Assembly: GCA_031290395.1 (NCBI GenBank)
Contig: JAITNN010000014.1
Coordinates: forward strand, 1-64,000
Origin: Mycoplasmataceae bacterium
GTDB taxonomy: Bacteria > Bacillota_I > Bacilli_A > Mycoplasmatales > Mycoplasmoidaceae
DNA length: 64,000 nucleotides
Reading direction: 5' to 3'
In this document: one piece after another, positions 8,227 through 19,459 of the stretch
Layout of the letters: each line of letters starts with the position of its first letter
Numbering within the stretch: the first letter of the stretch is position 1
Notes under the pieces: model-generated
What the model was told of the DNA's origin: nothing
Seen by the model: only the letters and a program-made list of their open reading frames with translations
Database searches by the model: none
Made by a program: the position numbers and the translations under genes

Positions 8227-8238
8227 CTATTAAATGTG

Positions 8239-8451
8239 CCGAAAAATTCGGCGCCGCCGCCAGTTTAAGATTTTGGCGGCGAATCACCCCTTTTATATTT
8301 TGTGATAGCGGGTAAAAGGTTTTAAGATGTAAAACCTTTTGTGCCAGTTTTGGATTGTGTAATTATTAAGTGATTGCGTGTTTTTTCACACAATAGCAAA
8401 AGAAAAAACTAAGCAATCACGGCACAACCCGCTACCATCATTTATGATGGT
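8239..8451. other. nested multi-stem structure, candidate origin of transfer/replication or structured RNA
   Basis: Inverted repeats in order: CCGAA/TTCGG (8239-8251); CGCCGCCA/TGGCGGCG (8255-8281); TAGCGGGT (8306-8313) with ACCCGCTA (8427-8434); AAAAGGTTTT/AAAACCTTTT (8314-8340); TGTGCC (8340-8345) with GGCACA (8421-8426); GTGATTGC (8370-8377) with GCAATCAC (8413-8420); ACCATCAT/ATGATGGT (8434-8451). The 22 nt at 8413-8434 are contiguous and every base pairs with three separate upstream segments. No gene was seen on either strand. Confidence 0.7.
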
Positions 8452-8466
8452 TTTAATTTATTAAAA

Positions 8467-8518
8467 GGGGTTAGGGTAGTTAGTAGCGACTTCAGGCGCT
8501 ACTAACTACCCTAACCCC
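8467..8518. repeat. perfect 22-bp inverted repeat with 8-nt loop
   Basis: The arm at 8467-8488 (GGGGTTAGGGTAG then TTAGTAGCG) and the arm at 8497-8518 are exactly complementary, and the loop is ACTTCAGG. It is much richer in G+C than its surroundings and has no T-run, so a terminator is unlikely. It lies 95 bp upstream of the replication-relaxation gene. Confidence 0.9.
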
Positions 8519-8572
8519 CAGCGGTGTTGTGCCGTTTTGCTCTCATAAATCGTTAAATTTTGGCAAAATTCG

Positions 8573-8606
8573 TATAATTTGTAATATGTCAATATAGTTT
8601 GACATA
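8573..8606 (+). promoter_or_regulatory. promoter and operator of the replication-relaxation gene
   Basis: TATAAT at 8573-8578 is followed at the expected transcript start by a perfect inverted repeat TATGTCAA-6 nt-TTGACATA (8585-8606). Such placement suits autorepression by the N-terminal helix-turn-helix of the product. Confidence 0.55.
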
Positions 8607-8613
8607 ATTTTAG

Positions 8614-9381
8614 ATGAAAAAAACAGAGCAAATTAAGAGTATTTTAAAGAGCGAAGAGATAGAAAATACTTTAAGGTTGATTTCTAAGTGAGGCAACCTA
8701 ACTTTGAAGCAAATAGCTATGCTGTTAGGCTGTTCAGAAAGGCAAGCTTGGCGAAATGTTTTAAAGCTTGAACCTTATGAATACTTAACTGAAAATAAAG
8801 GACTTGGGTTGATTTGTTATAAGAAATTCCCTCATAGTGCTGCAAAATTGTTTTGTGCAACTGGTTTAGGGCTTAGAGCATTAGGTTATTTGAAAGAAAT
8901 CAAGAAAGAAAAAGGGCGTATTGTTAAGACCCCTAGATGACAAACAAAGTTTAACTTTTATGAAGATGAGCATACCACTTGGTGTATTAAAGCTTTGAAT
9001 AAGCATTTGGGCAAAGGGTTTAGTCAGAAGGCTTACATAACTCCAAGGAATATGACTTTTAGTTGAAGCGATATCTACAGCAACATTAAAGAGATTTGAA
9101 GCAGCACAATTGAGGCGAGAAGACCAGATTTGGTGGTTCAGAAAGATAAGGATAAAGTCTGTATTGAGGTTGAATATATGCCGAAGTCTGACATGAGGAT
9201 GCGAATTATTTTGAGAAGTTTAATGGCATTAGGCGACTATGCGAAACGTTTTAACAAAACGATTATTTATGCGAATGATAAGAATAAGACTTACACAAGG
9301 TGATGTAGATTAGTACCTTATGTTGAAGACAACCATAAGCCAAAGATTTTAGAGATTAGAAAATTAAGTGAATTAGACTAA
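8614..9381 (+). CDS. replication-relaxation family protein (MobT-like, wHTH plus nuclease-like domain)
   Basis: 255 residues. Residues 15-60 form a winged-helix-like segment (LTLKQIAMLLGCSERQAWRNV). Residues 160-215 carry RPDLVVQ, VCIEVEYMPKSDMRMRIILRSL and TIIYANDK. This matches the Replic_Relax pattern (RPD, then EvE followed by KS..R), a PD-(D/E)XK-like fold found in proteins needed for plasmid relaxation, replication or transfer. Five TGA-Trp codons are read. It is the only rightward gene in the region and sits next to the structured segment, which is probably its target. Confidence 0.65.
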
Positions 9382-9384
9382 ATG

Positions 9385-9684
9385 TTATTTGGGTTTCTTA
9401 AGAACACCAGATTGAACATTATATTCAATGGTTTGCTTTAATGGCTCAAATTGGGTTTCAGATCAAGCTTTAAACCAAGCTGGTTGCTGATTCTGATAAA
9501 CGGTTTCAGATCAAGCTTTGAATCATTCAGGCGCACCTTTTGGTTTTGATGTTGTAGGCCTCTTTGATTTTTTAACACCAGATCCACCTCTGCCACCAGA
9601 ATTAGCTAATTGTCTAAATGTTTCTTCAACACCAACCCTATTTTTTTGGGTACTTTTGATGATTTCGACTTTTGTTTCTTTCAT
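9385..9684 (-). CDS. small protein with duplicated WFKAWSE motif
   Basis: 99 residues. The N-terminal 50 are charged, with a Gly/Lys/Pro-rich linker. Residues about 58-85 contain APEWFKAWSETVYQNQ and QPAWFKAWSETQFEPL, two tandem copies of one motif. The closest relative in this window is the protein at 42100-42555, which shares the motif almost base for base but continues into a long coiled coil that is missing here. It converges with the replication-relaxation gene, and its stop is 4 bp from that gene's stop. Function unknown. Confidence 0.65.
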
Positions 9685-9725
9685 ACCATACATTATACAT
9701 TAGTGAAAAAACGTGAGTTAAAGAA

Positions 9726-10613
9726 CTATTTTTTAATGATTTTCAATTTGGCAAAAATATTTTCCGGAATGCCTTGAGTGGATTCTCATATTTTTTTCAT
9801 TTGTTCTTTGGGTAATGAACACATAAATCATCACACAAATTCCATTATTTTTCCCACTACTTCAATCATTTCTTTAATTTCTAACATTAAAGAATCAGTT
9901 GAAACCTTGCTATTACAATCAAATTCGATGTGAGAAATTTGTTTATTTCGTGAAATAAAAACATTTTTAAATGTTTTTGTATAAATGTTTTCAGGGCATT
10001 CCTCCAAAACTTTTATATTTTCATCTATAAGGCTACGAAGCGAATCTCTAAATTTGCTATTAACATTCCTACATCTTTTAACATTGTTGTAACAATCTGA
10101 TTCATCTTTCCGATGAATTATTGCATTATTAATATTCCCGCTAGCAGATAAGATAATTTTAAAATCTAATTGATCATTATCTATAAACGATTTCTTAATA
10201 AACTTTAATAAATGCAAAAAACTCGAAATAGTTTTGTGCCTATTTAGATCTGAACGATCAAAAAATAAGCACAAATTATTTATTAATAATTTTTGAATAG
10301 TTTTAAAGATAAAAACTGATTCGAAATAATTACTAAATGTAGAAATTTCTTCAAATCTAACTTTATTTAAATCATCATATTGTAAAAAATATAATTTTGA
10401 AAGTTTATGAATATCTTGATATATTTTTTCAAATTCGTTGCATATTTTATCATGTGTCAATCTTTCTACTTTACATCCATTTAATTGAGCGATAAAATTT
10501 CTCATATTGCAATAAAATTGAATGCTGTCTCCATCTACAAATTTATAATTTTTGGTAAATTCTATTAGTTTATCTAATTCAATAAATTTATTCATTATTA
10601 AATAATTTATCAT
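9726..10613 (-). CDS. HEPN-domain protein, AbiU2-like (tentative)
   Basis: About 295 residues, all alpha in appearance, with no membrane segment. The segment YFESVFIFKTIQKLLINN...LFFDRSD and, near residue 225, FISRNKQISHIE resemble AbiU2-like HEPN proteins; RNKQISH fits the R-x(4-6)-H ribonuclease motif. HEPN nucleases act in phage defence and toxin-antitoxin systems. Consecutive TGA-TGA gives WW near residue 261. The start overlaps the end of the restriction enzyme gene, so the three-gene operon methyltransferase-endonuclease-HEPN looks like one defence cassette. An alternative start is the ATG at 10595. Confidence 0.5.
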
Positions 10614-11220
10614 TTTTAAGCATATCTCTAAGCTTGTGAGGATAGCCTAATGTCTTTTTATCCCAACTTTTTAGATAGATGTTTAAAATATATTTCATAG
10701 ATTCTACTTCGCTCCGCTGTGAAAAGATAGTGTTCGTAGCCCAATTGCATTGAAATGGTAAATTGTTCCCATTAGGAACTAAAACATTAATCCTTTTCAA
10801 GGAAGTTCAATAAGTATTAATAAGTTTCCCTTTGTCTAATACCAAAAAGAAATAATCACACCCTATCTTTAAATTGTCGGCTAACATATCGTTAAATTTT
10901 TCTCAAGCGATTGGCATATTTTTTATTCCAGTTAACGCATAACCCATGCCGAGTTTTGATGAAATATTATCAGCCGCCCCATTTGAAAAATCCGATATTT
11001 TTATGTTGACAAATATTTCTTGATCACCAGATGAAATTTTTATATCATATCAACATCTAATTGATGGAACTTGAATGTATCTTCCGAATTCTCTTTTTAA
11101 CAATTCTACAATCAACATCTCACTGTTAATAGAATTGACGCGACCATCATCGTTGCGAGAATCAAAATGTATTTTGCTCTTTTGCAAGAATGTTACGATA
11201 TTATCTAAAATTTTTTTCAT
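10588..11220 (-). CDS. type II restriction endonuclease (predicted)
   Basis: 210 residues. The core CWYDIKISSGDQEIFVNIKIS followed by DFSNGAADNISSKLGMGYALTG is typical of type II restriction enzymes whose catalytic Lys lies in V-N-I-K, then a stretch around ADN. The N-terminus MKKILDNIVTFLQKSKIHF and C-terminal LRDML are helical. Its start overlaps the last 20 bases of the methyltransferase gene, the usual coupling of a restriction-modification pair. The recognition site cannot be read from the sequence. Confidence 0.65.
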
Positions 11221-12418
11221 CTATTAAAGACTCCTTTAAAGATTTTTGTGAAAAAATGTATCGCCCACCAGCAACAAAACCCATTTCTTGTCAATTCAAT
11301 GAATTTAAAACATGACATATTGCGTTTGCATCCATATTAAATTTTGGGAATAGAGCAAGAACTGAACCATCTCACATTTTGCAATTGCTCGTAAAGAACG
11401 GATTTGTATTTCGTGTTTTGCAATTGACATAAATGCGTGGTTTATCAGAATAAAACTTTACAGCACGTCCTCATGACCATCAATTTTTTTCATCAAATTT
11501 TTTTATTTTTCTGTTTATTAATACTGTTTTATATTTGTCCAATTCTCTATCGTATCTTTCATAAATCATTTTCTTTAAATTCCCTGTCTTTGCAGTTGAA
11601 GAGCAAACGAATTCTTCTCCTTTATCGTTTGCAAAAATTTTATCATTGCCACTTACCGCACCGACCTTAACATCAAAAAAAATACCTAACGGAACAAGAT
11701 CTTTGCTATCCTTAGAGCTACTAAAGGAAATAATCCCATTTTGAATTAAAAAATTTTTTTCTCCAAAAAAAGTCTTCGTTCTCCTAGAAAAATTATTTTT
11801 TTCATAGCGAAATACGCACACATCAGCACAAGCTTCGTCGAACAATTTTTTATCAGCAAAGTCATAATAATGAGTAATGGTACCGTTTTTTCACAGCATT
11901 TCATTTACATATTTTGCAGAAGTTAATTTAATAAATTCTCTAGGAACAATGAAAATCAATTCACCGTTTTCACTCAAATGATGAAAACTTTTTTCAATGA
12001 AATATAAATAAAGATTAGCTTTAACTTTAATATCTGTTTTATGCTTTACTACAAAACATTCATTGTCCACATACGGTGGATTGCCAATTATTACATCAAA
12101 TTTATTGGATGTTGGAAAATCAAAAAAATCAATATTCAAAACTTTATTGCTTGTAATAACGCTTTTGTCTATTTCAATAAATGTAGATTTATCGGACATG
12201 CACTTATAAAATGCCCCATTGCCACAAGATGGCTCAAGCAAATATCCGTTTTTATTTTTAATTAGTAAAATACAAAAATCGACCAAATATTGAGGTGTAA
12301 AAAATTGTCCTAAATTCCGTTTAAGACCATTTTTTGTATATAGTTGCTCAAAACCAACAGCTAAACTAGTTTGTGTCTGTGTGTGTGTGTGGATTAGATT
12401 AACTTGCTTATGATTCAT
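11201..12418 (-). CDS. N6-adenine DNA methyltransferase with phase-variable N-terminus
   Basis: 405 residues. GQFFTP is at 37-42, the SAM-binding motif I EPSCGNGAFY at about 62-71, and the catalytic NPPY at 113-116, as in gamma-type N6-adenine methyltransferases (TaqI/type IIG-like). The C-terminal half is the likely target-recognition region. Residues 10-17 (HTHTQTQT) are encoded by a TG/CA dinucleotide tract at 12373-12391, currently in frame. Slippage there would truncate the protein after a few residues and switch off methylation. It is the first gene of the operon with the endonuclease and the HEPN-like gene. Confidence 0.85.
12378..12391. repeat. dinucleotide tract (TG)7 in the methyltransferase start
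   Basis: Seven TG units on the plus strand, extended upstream by an interrupted TGTGT. The tract lies about 9 codons into the gene and the frame is ON in this sequence. Confidence 0.9.
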
Positions 12419-12469
12419 TATTGTCTAAATTATGGTATATATTTTATCACTAAAAATATATAAAATGAA

Positions 12470-12516
12470 AAAACGGAGGTAGGGATAGTCAAAGACTATA
12501 TACCCCCCGTTTTAAG
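12470..12516. terminator. strong bidirectional terminator
   Basis: AAAACGGAGGTAGGGATAGTC pairs imperfectly with GACTATATACCCCCCGTTTT around the loop AAA. A T-run follows on both strands. It ends the leftward transfer operon before the methyltransferase gene. The stretch 12517-12628 contains no gene that I can see. Confidence 0.7.
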
Positions 12517-12628
12517 CTAACAGCAACGAACTTGTGTTCAGAATAAGCTGTTGGTCAGGTGTTTGCGGACGACCTTTTGTGGTATGGATAAAGATCGGGA
12601 GACCAAACCAGATCACCACAGATGACAT

Positions 12629-14794
12629 TTATGTTGTTTTAAGCGTTGTAATGGCCTCTTCTTTAGTTTTTAGGAAGTCAATAGGGATTTCCTTGGTTGG
12701 CTCATTTTTCTTTTGACAGAGGGTGTTTCATTGCATTTTACGATAAACTTGGAATTGTTCGTCGGTCATTGCATAAATTTTATTAATAAGCTCATTGTTA
12801 GGAGTTTTAGGATTCTTATATGCTTTAAGCTTTTCAAATTCAGTGATGGTGTCAGCGATGTTATCGACTTTTAGTGGTGACATAACAACATCGGCTTGTT
12901 CGATTGAGTATTCAGGTCAGTTGTTTTTAACAACATTAGCCAATGTAGAAAACATAACTTCACCAGCCATTAACCCTCTAATTGTGTTTGGGTGCCAAAC
13001 AAATTCTTCATCGACACGTAGCGAGCCTGCACCAGAATGTTGTAAGTTACCTTTTTCGTCAGTAACGGTTTGAATTGTTGGCATAATATGTTTACGTGTA
13101 CCATAGATTCCTGCAACGGCTTCAAGTGTCGGTTGGTCGCGAAGACGAGAAATAAAGAAAGTAGTTGTGTTATTAATTAAACTTTCTAGCAATCCTTGTT
13201 TGCCACCTTTTTCTAGTCCAGCTTTTTCTTGGAAGCCAACTGCTAAACATATTTGTTTAGAGCGAAATTGCTGTCACATATTGGTGGCTTGCTCTTGATC
13301 TTGAAAGACAGACGCAGCTTCATCAATAATCAAAAGTGTTTTTTTATGGTCGATGGCTCGTTGCTCTTCATTGAAATCGGCTAGACAAGTGAAATCGTAA
13401 AGTAAAATCTTTTCAATAGAACGGTTAGTAATGTTGGTAGTAAATTGGAATAAAAGACATTGGCCGGTATAGGTGCTTTTCATAAATCGTTTGATAGATA
13501 CACCATTGGGATCAATAACAGATTTAGTATTAATATAAAGCTCATCGAAGTCATTGTGCAAGATATTAATTTGATGCTTATTTACTGACATTAAATTAAT
13601 AAATTTACGATAGAGTTCGCCAGCTTGATTATTTTTATAATGAATGTGAGTTCTAGATTTTTTTGTATTTTCCTCGTTATCTTCGAATTTGTCAGTAGAT
13701 TCTTCCATTTCTTTAGTTTCGTAGCTACCAGCAGATTTGAGATAGCCTTCTAATCTTTCGCGAATAGTGAAATTACGGAGATTTTCAAAAGTAACACCAC
13801 CGAGATTTTGGAAGGTTAAAAGAAAATCGACTAAAAGTGTAATTCATTGACGTGTTTCACCAGCATAGATATTAGTGTCGGCACGTTTCTTTTTTAAAGA
13901 ATAATCAAAGATTTCCGAAATCATGTCAATTAACTCAATACGTGTTTTTTCAGCAAAAGGGTTATATTTAGCTTTTTGTGGATCTTTGAGATTTCAAATA
14001 TTCAATGGAACATTGAAGAGCGAACAAATACGTTTTAGATGAGCTTCGAATCTGGGATCAGCTTTACCATCAATTGCACAAACATAGAATTTATTGTAAA
14101 GTGCAGAAAAACAAAGCTTTAAGATGTTATAAGATTTACCAAAGCCAGAAGATCCAGCAAACATAAAATGCATGTTTCAGACATCAATGGGCACCATAAC
14201 ACCTTGTTGTTTATTAACAACGATACCTTGCTTTCAACTAACGGGATTAGCCTCGGCGATCTTTTGGTTAAAAAGTTCGTCTTCAGTCTTAGCTCAAGCG
14301 GTGTAACTAGTGCAACGCGCAATGAAATCCTTAGCAGGATGGCTTGGGTTTGGAAGAATATTTTGAGATTCTAAAGCTTTTAAATAATCATTTTGTTCTT
14401 TAATTTTAAGATAGTGATATTGACGATTTAATTTATTACCAAACACAATAATCACAATGAATGGAAGACATAAACCGATAAACAAGTAAAACAATAACCA
14501 GAGGAGCCAAAAGCTGACGACGGCAGCGATAATAATTCAGATAATTAAAAATATGCCAGCAATAGCGCCACAAGAGAATTTGGTAATTAATGTTTTAGAT
14601 TGGATTTGTTTTGTTGTAAGAATTGATCGATGAAGAATTCTTTGCAAATAGATAAGAATAGGTCGAGCAATTAAAATAGCTAGAATGCCTAACGGAAACA
14701 GAACAATCAATGAAATTTTGATGATTAACTCATAGTTAAAGATTGGGCGGTAGCCTGAATAGCTTTGATTAACTTGATTATTGTTTGTTTCCAT
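12629..14794 (-). CDS. conjugative coupling protein, VirD4/TraG-like ATPase
   Basis: 721 residues. Two to three membrane segments lie in the first 120 residues. Walker A (GSSGFGKSY) is near residue 215, Walker B (LLIIDEA) near residue 490, followed by WQQFRSKQICLAVGFQEKAG, the TraM-recognition region of type IV coupling proteins. It should sit in the membrane and hand single-stranded DNA to the secretion channel. The start overlaps the end of the RHH gene by 17 bp. It is the last gene of the transfer operon. Confidence 0.85.
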
Positions 14795-14966
14795 TTTCTT
14801 GGTTCACTTTTTCTAAATGGTCAACGAGAAGTGTCCGCATAACTTCACTTGTCCTTAAATGGTTGTTCTTACACCAAGTACGAAATTTAAGTTTTAACCG
14901 TTTTGGTAGTTGGAATGTAATGTGTGTTTCTGATAGTTTTTCTTTTTGAAATTTTTTGATATCCAT
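14778..14966 (-). CDS. small ribbon-helix-helix protein (CopG-like)
   Basis: 62 residues: ETHITFQLPKRLKLKFRTWC followed by NNHLRTSEVMRTLLVDHLEKV, a strand-helix-helix plan typical of RHH proteins that bind oriT as relaxosome accessories or act as repressors. It lies between the VirB4-like and VirD4-like genes and overlaps the latter, so a role in guiding DNA to the coupling protein is plausible. The strong ribosome site AAAGGA lies upstream of the ATG. Confidence 0.65.
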   Translation of the reverse strand: MDIKKFQKEKLSETHITFQLPKRLKLKFRTWCKNNHLRTSEVMRTLLVDHLEKVNQENGNKQ

Positions 14967-14978
14967 AATTTATCCTTT

Positions 14979-17762
14979 CTAAATATTGGCCTCGCTACGT
15001 GTTTGCTTGAAAAAGTCCATTCAATAAGACACATCATTGCTAAGCCGATAACGATCTCAAGCAGAGCAAACAGTAAGACATTCGCCTTGCTTAGCTCGGG
15101 CAATGAAACGATGTTCTACTTGACTAAGTGGACGACCAGAGTTGGACATCATTTCTTCGATTTTATTAATGTCGTTTTCTGACGAATTGAAAAAGAATGA
15201 ATATTGAGTAAGTTCAAAGATTTCTTTATAAAGTCGATTGGCTTCGCCAGAAACCACACCTAAACCTTGATCAATAATACAAACAGCTCCATTGTGGCTT
15301 CGACTTAAACGCACGAAAGTGTTAATAGAAGATAAAACACCTTGAATATGACGCACACGGTGGAATTCATCTAAATATAAGACGAAACGACGTTTAGCGT
15401 ATTTATTCATAAACATAATCTCAAGAGCTACACGCATTAAATAAATAATTCAGGCGCCGAAAACATTTTCGCGCGTATTAGCGATCGCAGAAATATCAAG
15501 ATTAAAGAGTTGATTATCGTTTCAATCAACATTGCTATAAGTATTGAACAAATAACCATAAGTGGAATTTTTATTGTATTGTTCTAAAAGTGTAGCTAAT
15601 TTACTCATAGCAACATAACCAATGTCTTGTTTATTTTTGGAGAACTGCAAAGCAGTTTTATAAAAATCATCCATAATTGGCATGCGAGATTTAACCACTT
15701 TATTAAAGTCTGTGTTAAATGCAAACTTACATTTACCGTTAGGAGATTCATAGACATATTTCTGAACTTTATTTCAACTTGCCATAAGCTCTTCTTCGTC
15801 TGGCCGACCAGATAAATTTAATAGTGCTGTAATAACGGCATCATTTTTAATATAGGTTTGTTCAAGCGGTGAAAGAATAATTTCTTCGCCTGTTTCATCT
15901 ACATCGACACCAACATTTAAAACATCTCAAATATTAAGATATTTGCCAGATTTAGATTGCTCTTGTTTTTTACCTAACAGGAAATTGTGCCCAGCAATTT
16001 CTTCAACCATTTTTCCATAATCTCGTTTAGGGTCAATGATTAATACATAATTATTATCAAAATAATCGTGCATCATATCCCGCTTAGCTGTTCAAGTTTT
16101 ACCACCACCCATATGAGCTAAATAAACCCTAATAAAAGAGTGATAGTTTTCATTCACTTTTCAATAGTTTTCAAAAATCGGTTTAGAAATTTTGTTTATA
16201 CCGGAATAATCAATCATTTTGCCTTTATACCAAGTGTCTTGATTTCCAATACTAATAGAGTTAGAGAATGGGAAGCCAATAGCTAGTGATGAATTTAAAA
16301 CATGGAAAGCGTTATCTCTAATGATTTCCATAGGTAATGTACGTGTGGTTGTTCTTTTGGAACGAAAAGCGTTTTTGAAAGATTCAAAGAATGATTTGCG
16401 AAATTGTAAAGATGGCAATTCATACATGCGAGTGTTAGTAAAAGCGTCCATTTGGAAATAGTCCAGATTATTAATGACAAAGTTTTTTTCGTAATCATAA
16501 AGCTTTTTATCAAATAGATCCATTTTAGAGTTAATTTCTTTTTTAGTAGTGCCTTTAAAAATAACATACATGCATAGCTCACGTAATTCATAAATATGCG
16601 ACTCACGAGCGATTTGTTCAGAAATAATGGTAATTTCTTCCTCGACTTTTTTAATTTGTAGCCGTTGAAGGTCAGTGGCGCGTCGTTCATATCACTTACC
16701 CGAAATAATGCGTGATATAGAAGATTGAAGATTTCTTAATATACCATTGGCGGATGTATTATCAAGATATTTAGTAGATGTATATAAAGTGTAGTTAGTA
16801 TCGTTAAAGATGTTTTTTAAATAGTTAGTAGTAGCGATATCAGGCAAACAGTTAATCATTTTAAAGCCCATAAGTTCGAAAGTTCCGTCTTGGTGGTAAA
16901 GTTTGAGATAGTTCTTATATGCCTTAATGTGTTTTAAACTGATGCTGTTGGCATTTTTTGGATTGAAAGAGAATTCTGGTCATAGTTGGTTGCAAATTTG
17001 CGAAATTTCGCTTGTATTCGCTTCAGATAAAATTATTTTAGATTCACGAATGAGACGATTAAGAACCTCAAAGCGTTCTTGGTTTTGCTCAACTGTATCA
17101 CCGTTTAATATTAGGAAATAGGCGCATTGTTTATTAGTAATATCTTTATTCATCTTATTGATAAAATCGTTATATTGTGTTTGTAGGCGTTTGATTTCAT
17201 CGTTGGATTTTTTGAGCTTAAAAACTTTATTTTCGACTTGATATTGAACTCCTAAGCTAATAATGTCAAAGTCAGAGCGGTGACCTCAAAATTGGGCGAG
17301 ATCATCGATAATTTGATTTTTAACAGCATTCTCTGAAAGAGAAATGTCATAACCACTAATACGATAAATAGAAATGACACCGTCACGCTCTTCGTTTTTA
17401 TAAAACAAATGGTTATTTTCAAGTTTTTTAAATCGATAGAATGCTTTGATTTCTTGTTCGGTTCAATTTTTTTTGCCAAAAATTTGTTTGACAACTCAGC
17501 GACGAAATCGGACGCGAAGTTTCCCTTTAGAGTGACTATTTATAAAACAAAAAATTGCACAAATGCCGGTATAAGCAGCAAAGATTAAGCCCATGGTCAA
17601 GTCTCATCCAATAATAAAAGCAATAATTAGTAATGGTGCAATAAGAATGCCAAAAATAATAACATCAGCAAAATCGAAGCCAAGTTTTTTAATTTCTCTT
17701 TGAGGAAGTAAATTAATTTCCTGTTTTTCTTCTCGTCCATTGTTTGCGACAATATAAGACAT
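14979..17762 (-). CDS. conjugative transfer ATPase, VirB4/TraE-like
   Basis: 927 residues. Two membrane helices lie near residues 33-70. Walker A HMGGGKTW is near residue 552 and Walker B LYLDEFHR near residue 796, then a conserved helicase-like region (SRSHNGAVCIIDQG). It powers assembly of the conjugation channel. The membrane-anchored N-terminus resembles gram-positive and mycoplasma ICE TraE. GGAGG upstream of the ATG is a strong ribosome site, and the start overlaps the stop of the VirB6-like gene (TAATG). Many TGA-Trp codons are read. Confidence 0.88.
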
Positions 17763-19459
17763 TAAGTTTTTCCTCCTGTGGTTGCTTTGGCACCTTGATT
17801 AGCCGGCGTGTTCCATCATTTAGTGATACTTTTGCCTGTATCGACGGCAGTACTAACACCGCCTTGAATTTTATCGGTAGCTTGACCAGTATTAGTTTTT
17901 TTAGCATAGTAATCGATGCCGTCAGAAACGCCAAAAAGCATAGCACTTCGTCTAGCTTGCATTAGAGCGACGGCCATAGCTGCATCAATAAATAATAACG
18001 ATGCACCTTTACCAACAATACCCGCAGCATCAATTGGTGCAGTGATGTAAGGCATGACGATAACAGCTAATTCAAAAAATAAATAAGTAAAAAATAGTTC
18101 AATTCAAATGGTGAACATTTCACCAACGTGGACTTTTAAGTCGCCCTCGTTACCACGAGCGATAACAGGAATAGCACCAAATCATTTGGCAAAAATAATA
18201 ATTCAACATTGGGCGACACGTCATGCAGCACCAAACATAATAAGATCGGCGACGGCCGTGATTATAAAGCCAATGACAATATTGACAATGCCTGTGTTGC
18301 CTCATCCATCGAAAAGTGTGGAACTTCATTGGTTGGCTGGTCTTCCTGTAATAAAATTAAAGATTTTGCCGACAAGATCAAAATCAACCATGCCAGTTAA
18401 ACGCATTTGCAAAGAAACTAATCCAATTTGGTTTTTATCCCCATTGATGATAAAGTTTAATAATCCGTGTTGGGAATCTAAATATCAGCCTAGGAAAGTG
18501 CTATCGGAAAAATTACCGAGACTGGATTTAATGGCATCAAAGTAACTAAAAATGTCTGCATTGCGAGAATTTCAACTAATGATTAACTGCTTGAGATCAG
18601 AAGAAGAAAATAAAGAATAATCCTTCATGATGTCACTAAATAAAACATTAATTTGATTTAATCGAGAGGCAATTTCATTGATTTTATTAGAAACATCAAA
18701 ATCAATTTGTCCAACTGACAGTCCATTAATTATGTTTGTCAGATCGGAAATATCAGAATTCATTTGACCACTTTGAAAGTAAGCTAATAAGTTTTGAACA
18801 TCAGTAAGAGTTTTTTGGAGATTGTTAGCTATATCACTACGGCCTTGAGAATTAGCATCAGTAATAGCATTGTTTAACGATGTAATCATTGTCTGCAAAG
18901 ATTGACTGATTGAAAATAGCGAGCCATTAACATCAATCTTGACATTAGTAATGTTTGATAATTGTTGAAGCTCTTGATTCAGATAAGTTTTTAAACCTGT
19001 GACTTCGTCAGCTGTCAATGATTGGTTTTGGTTTTTATTAAAAATAGAAATAAGAATAGTTAATAGTGTAGAGAAAACCATCATGATGAATGGAGAAATA
19101 ACTATGAATAAGGCGAAGCCTAATCCATAGCGAAGATGCGTAGAAACTTCACCTCCATTGCCCAAGCGTCTGCGAGCATTTTGGCGTGCAACTTTCATTA
19201 ATAAATAGAAAAGTCATAAAACTACACAGATTAATATTAGACACATAACAATCGTAAGAACTTGTCCGCCTCAATTGAACTGTCAAATTAGTTTGCCATT
19301 AATAATGGTGGTGTGAAAAATAGCTGAACTAAACCCAGAACCTACTAGTTTGAAGATGTTATAGAAAATATTAAGAACTCAAAGTGGGATATAGACAAGG
19401 ATAAAATAAGCGAGGCCGCCAATAACATGACCAAAAATCGAAAACAGTCAACCGAACAT
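17762..19459 (-). CDS. polytopic conjugation channel protein, VirB6/TrbL-like
   Basis: 565 residues. Hydrophobic segments occur at about residues 1-25, 65-88, 103-128 and four or more between 385 and 500. A 200-residue extracellular, helical, Asn/Ser/Asp-rich stretch (LTADEVTGLK...DLKQLIIS) separates the two membrane blocks. The tail is Gly/Thr-rich. This layout and the position just upstream of the VirB4 gene fit VirB6/TrbL channel proteins. The start follows the surface-protein gene directly (TAAATG) and the stop overlaps the VirB4 start. Confidence 0.7.
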
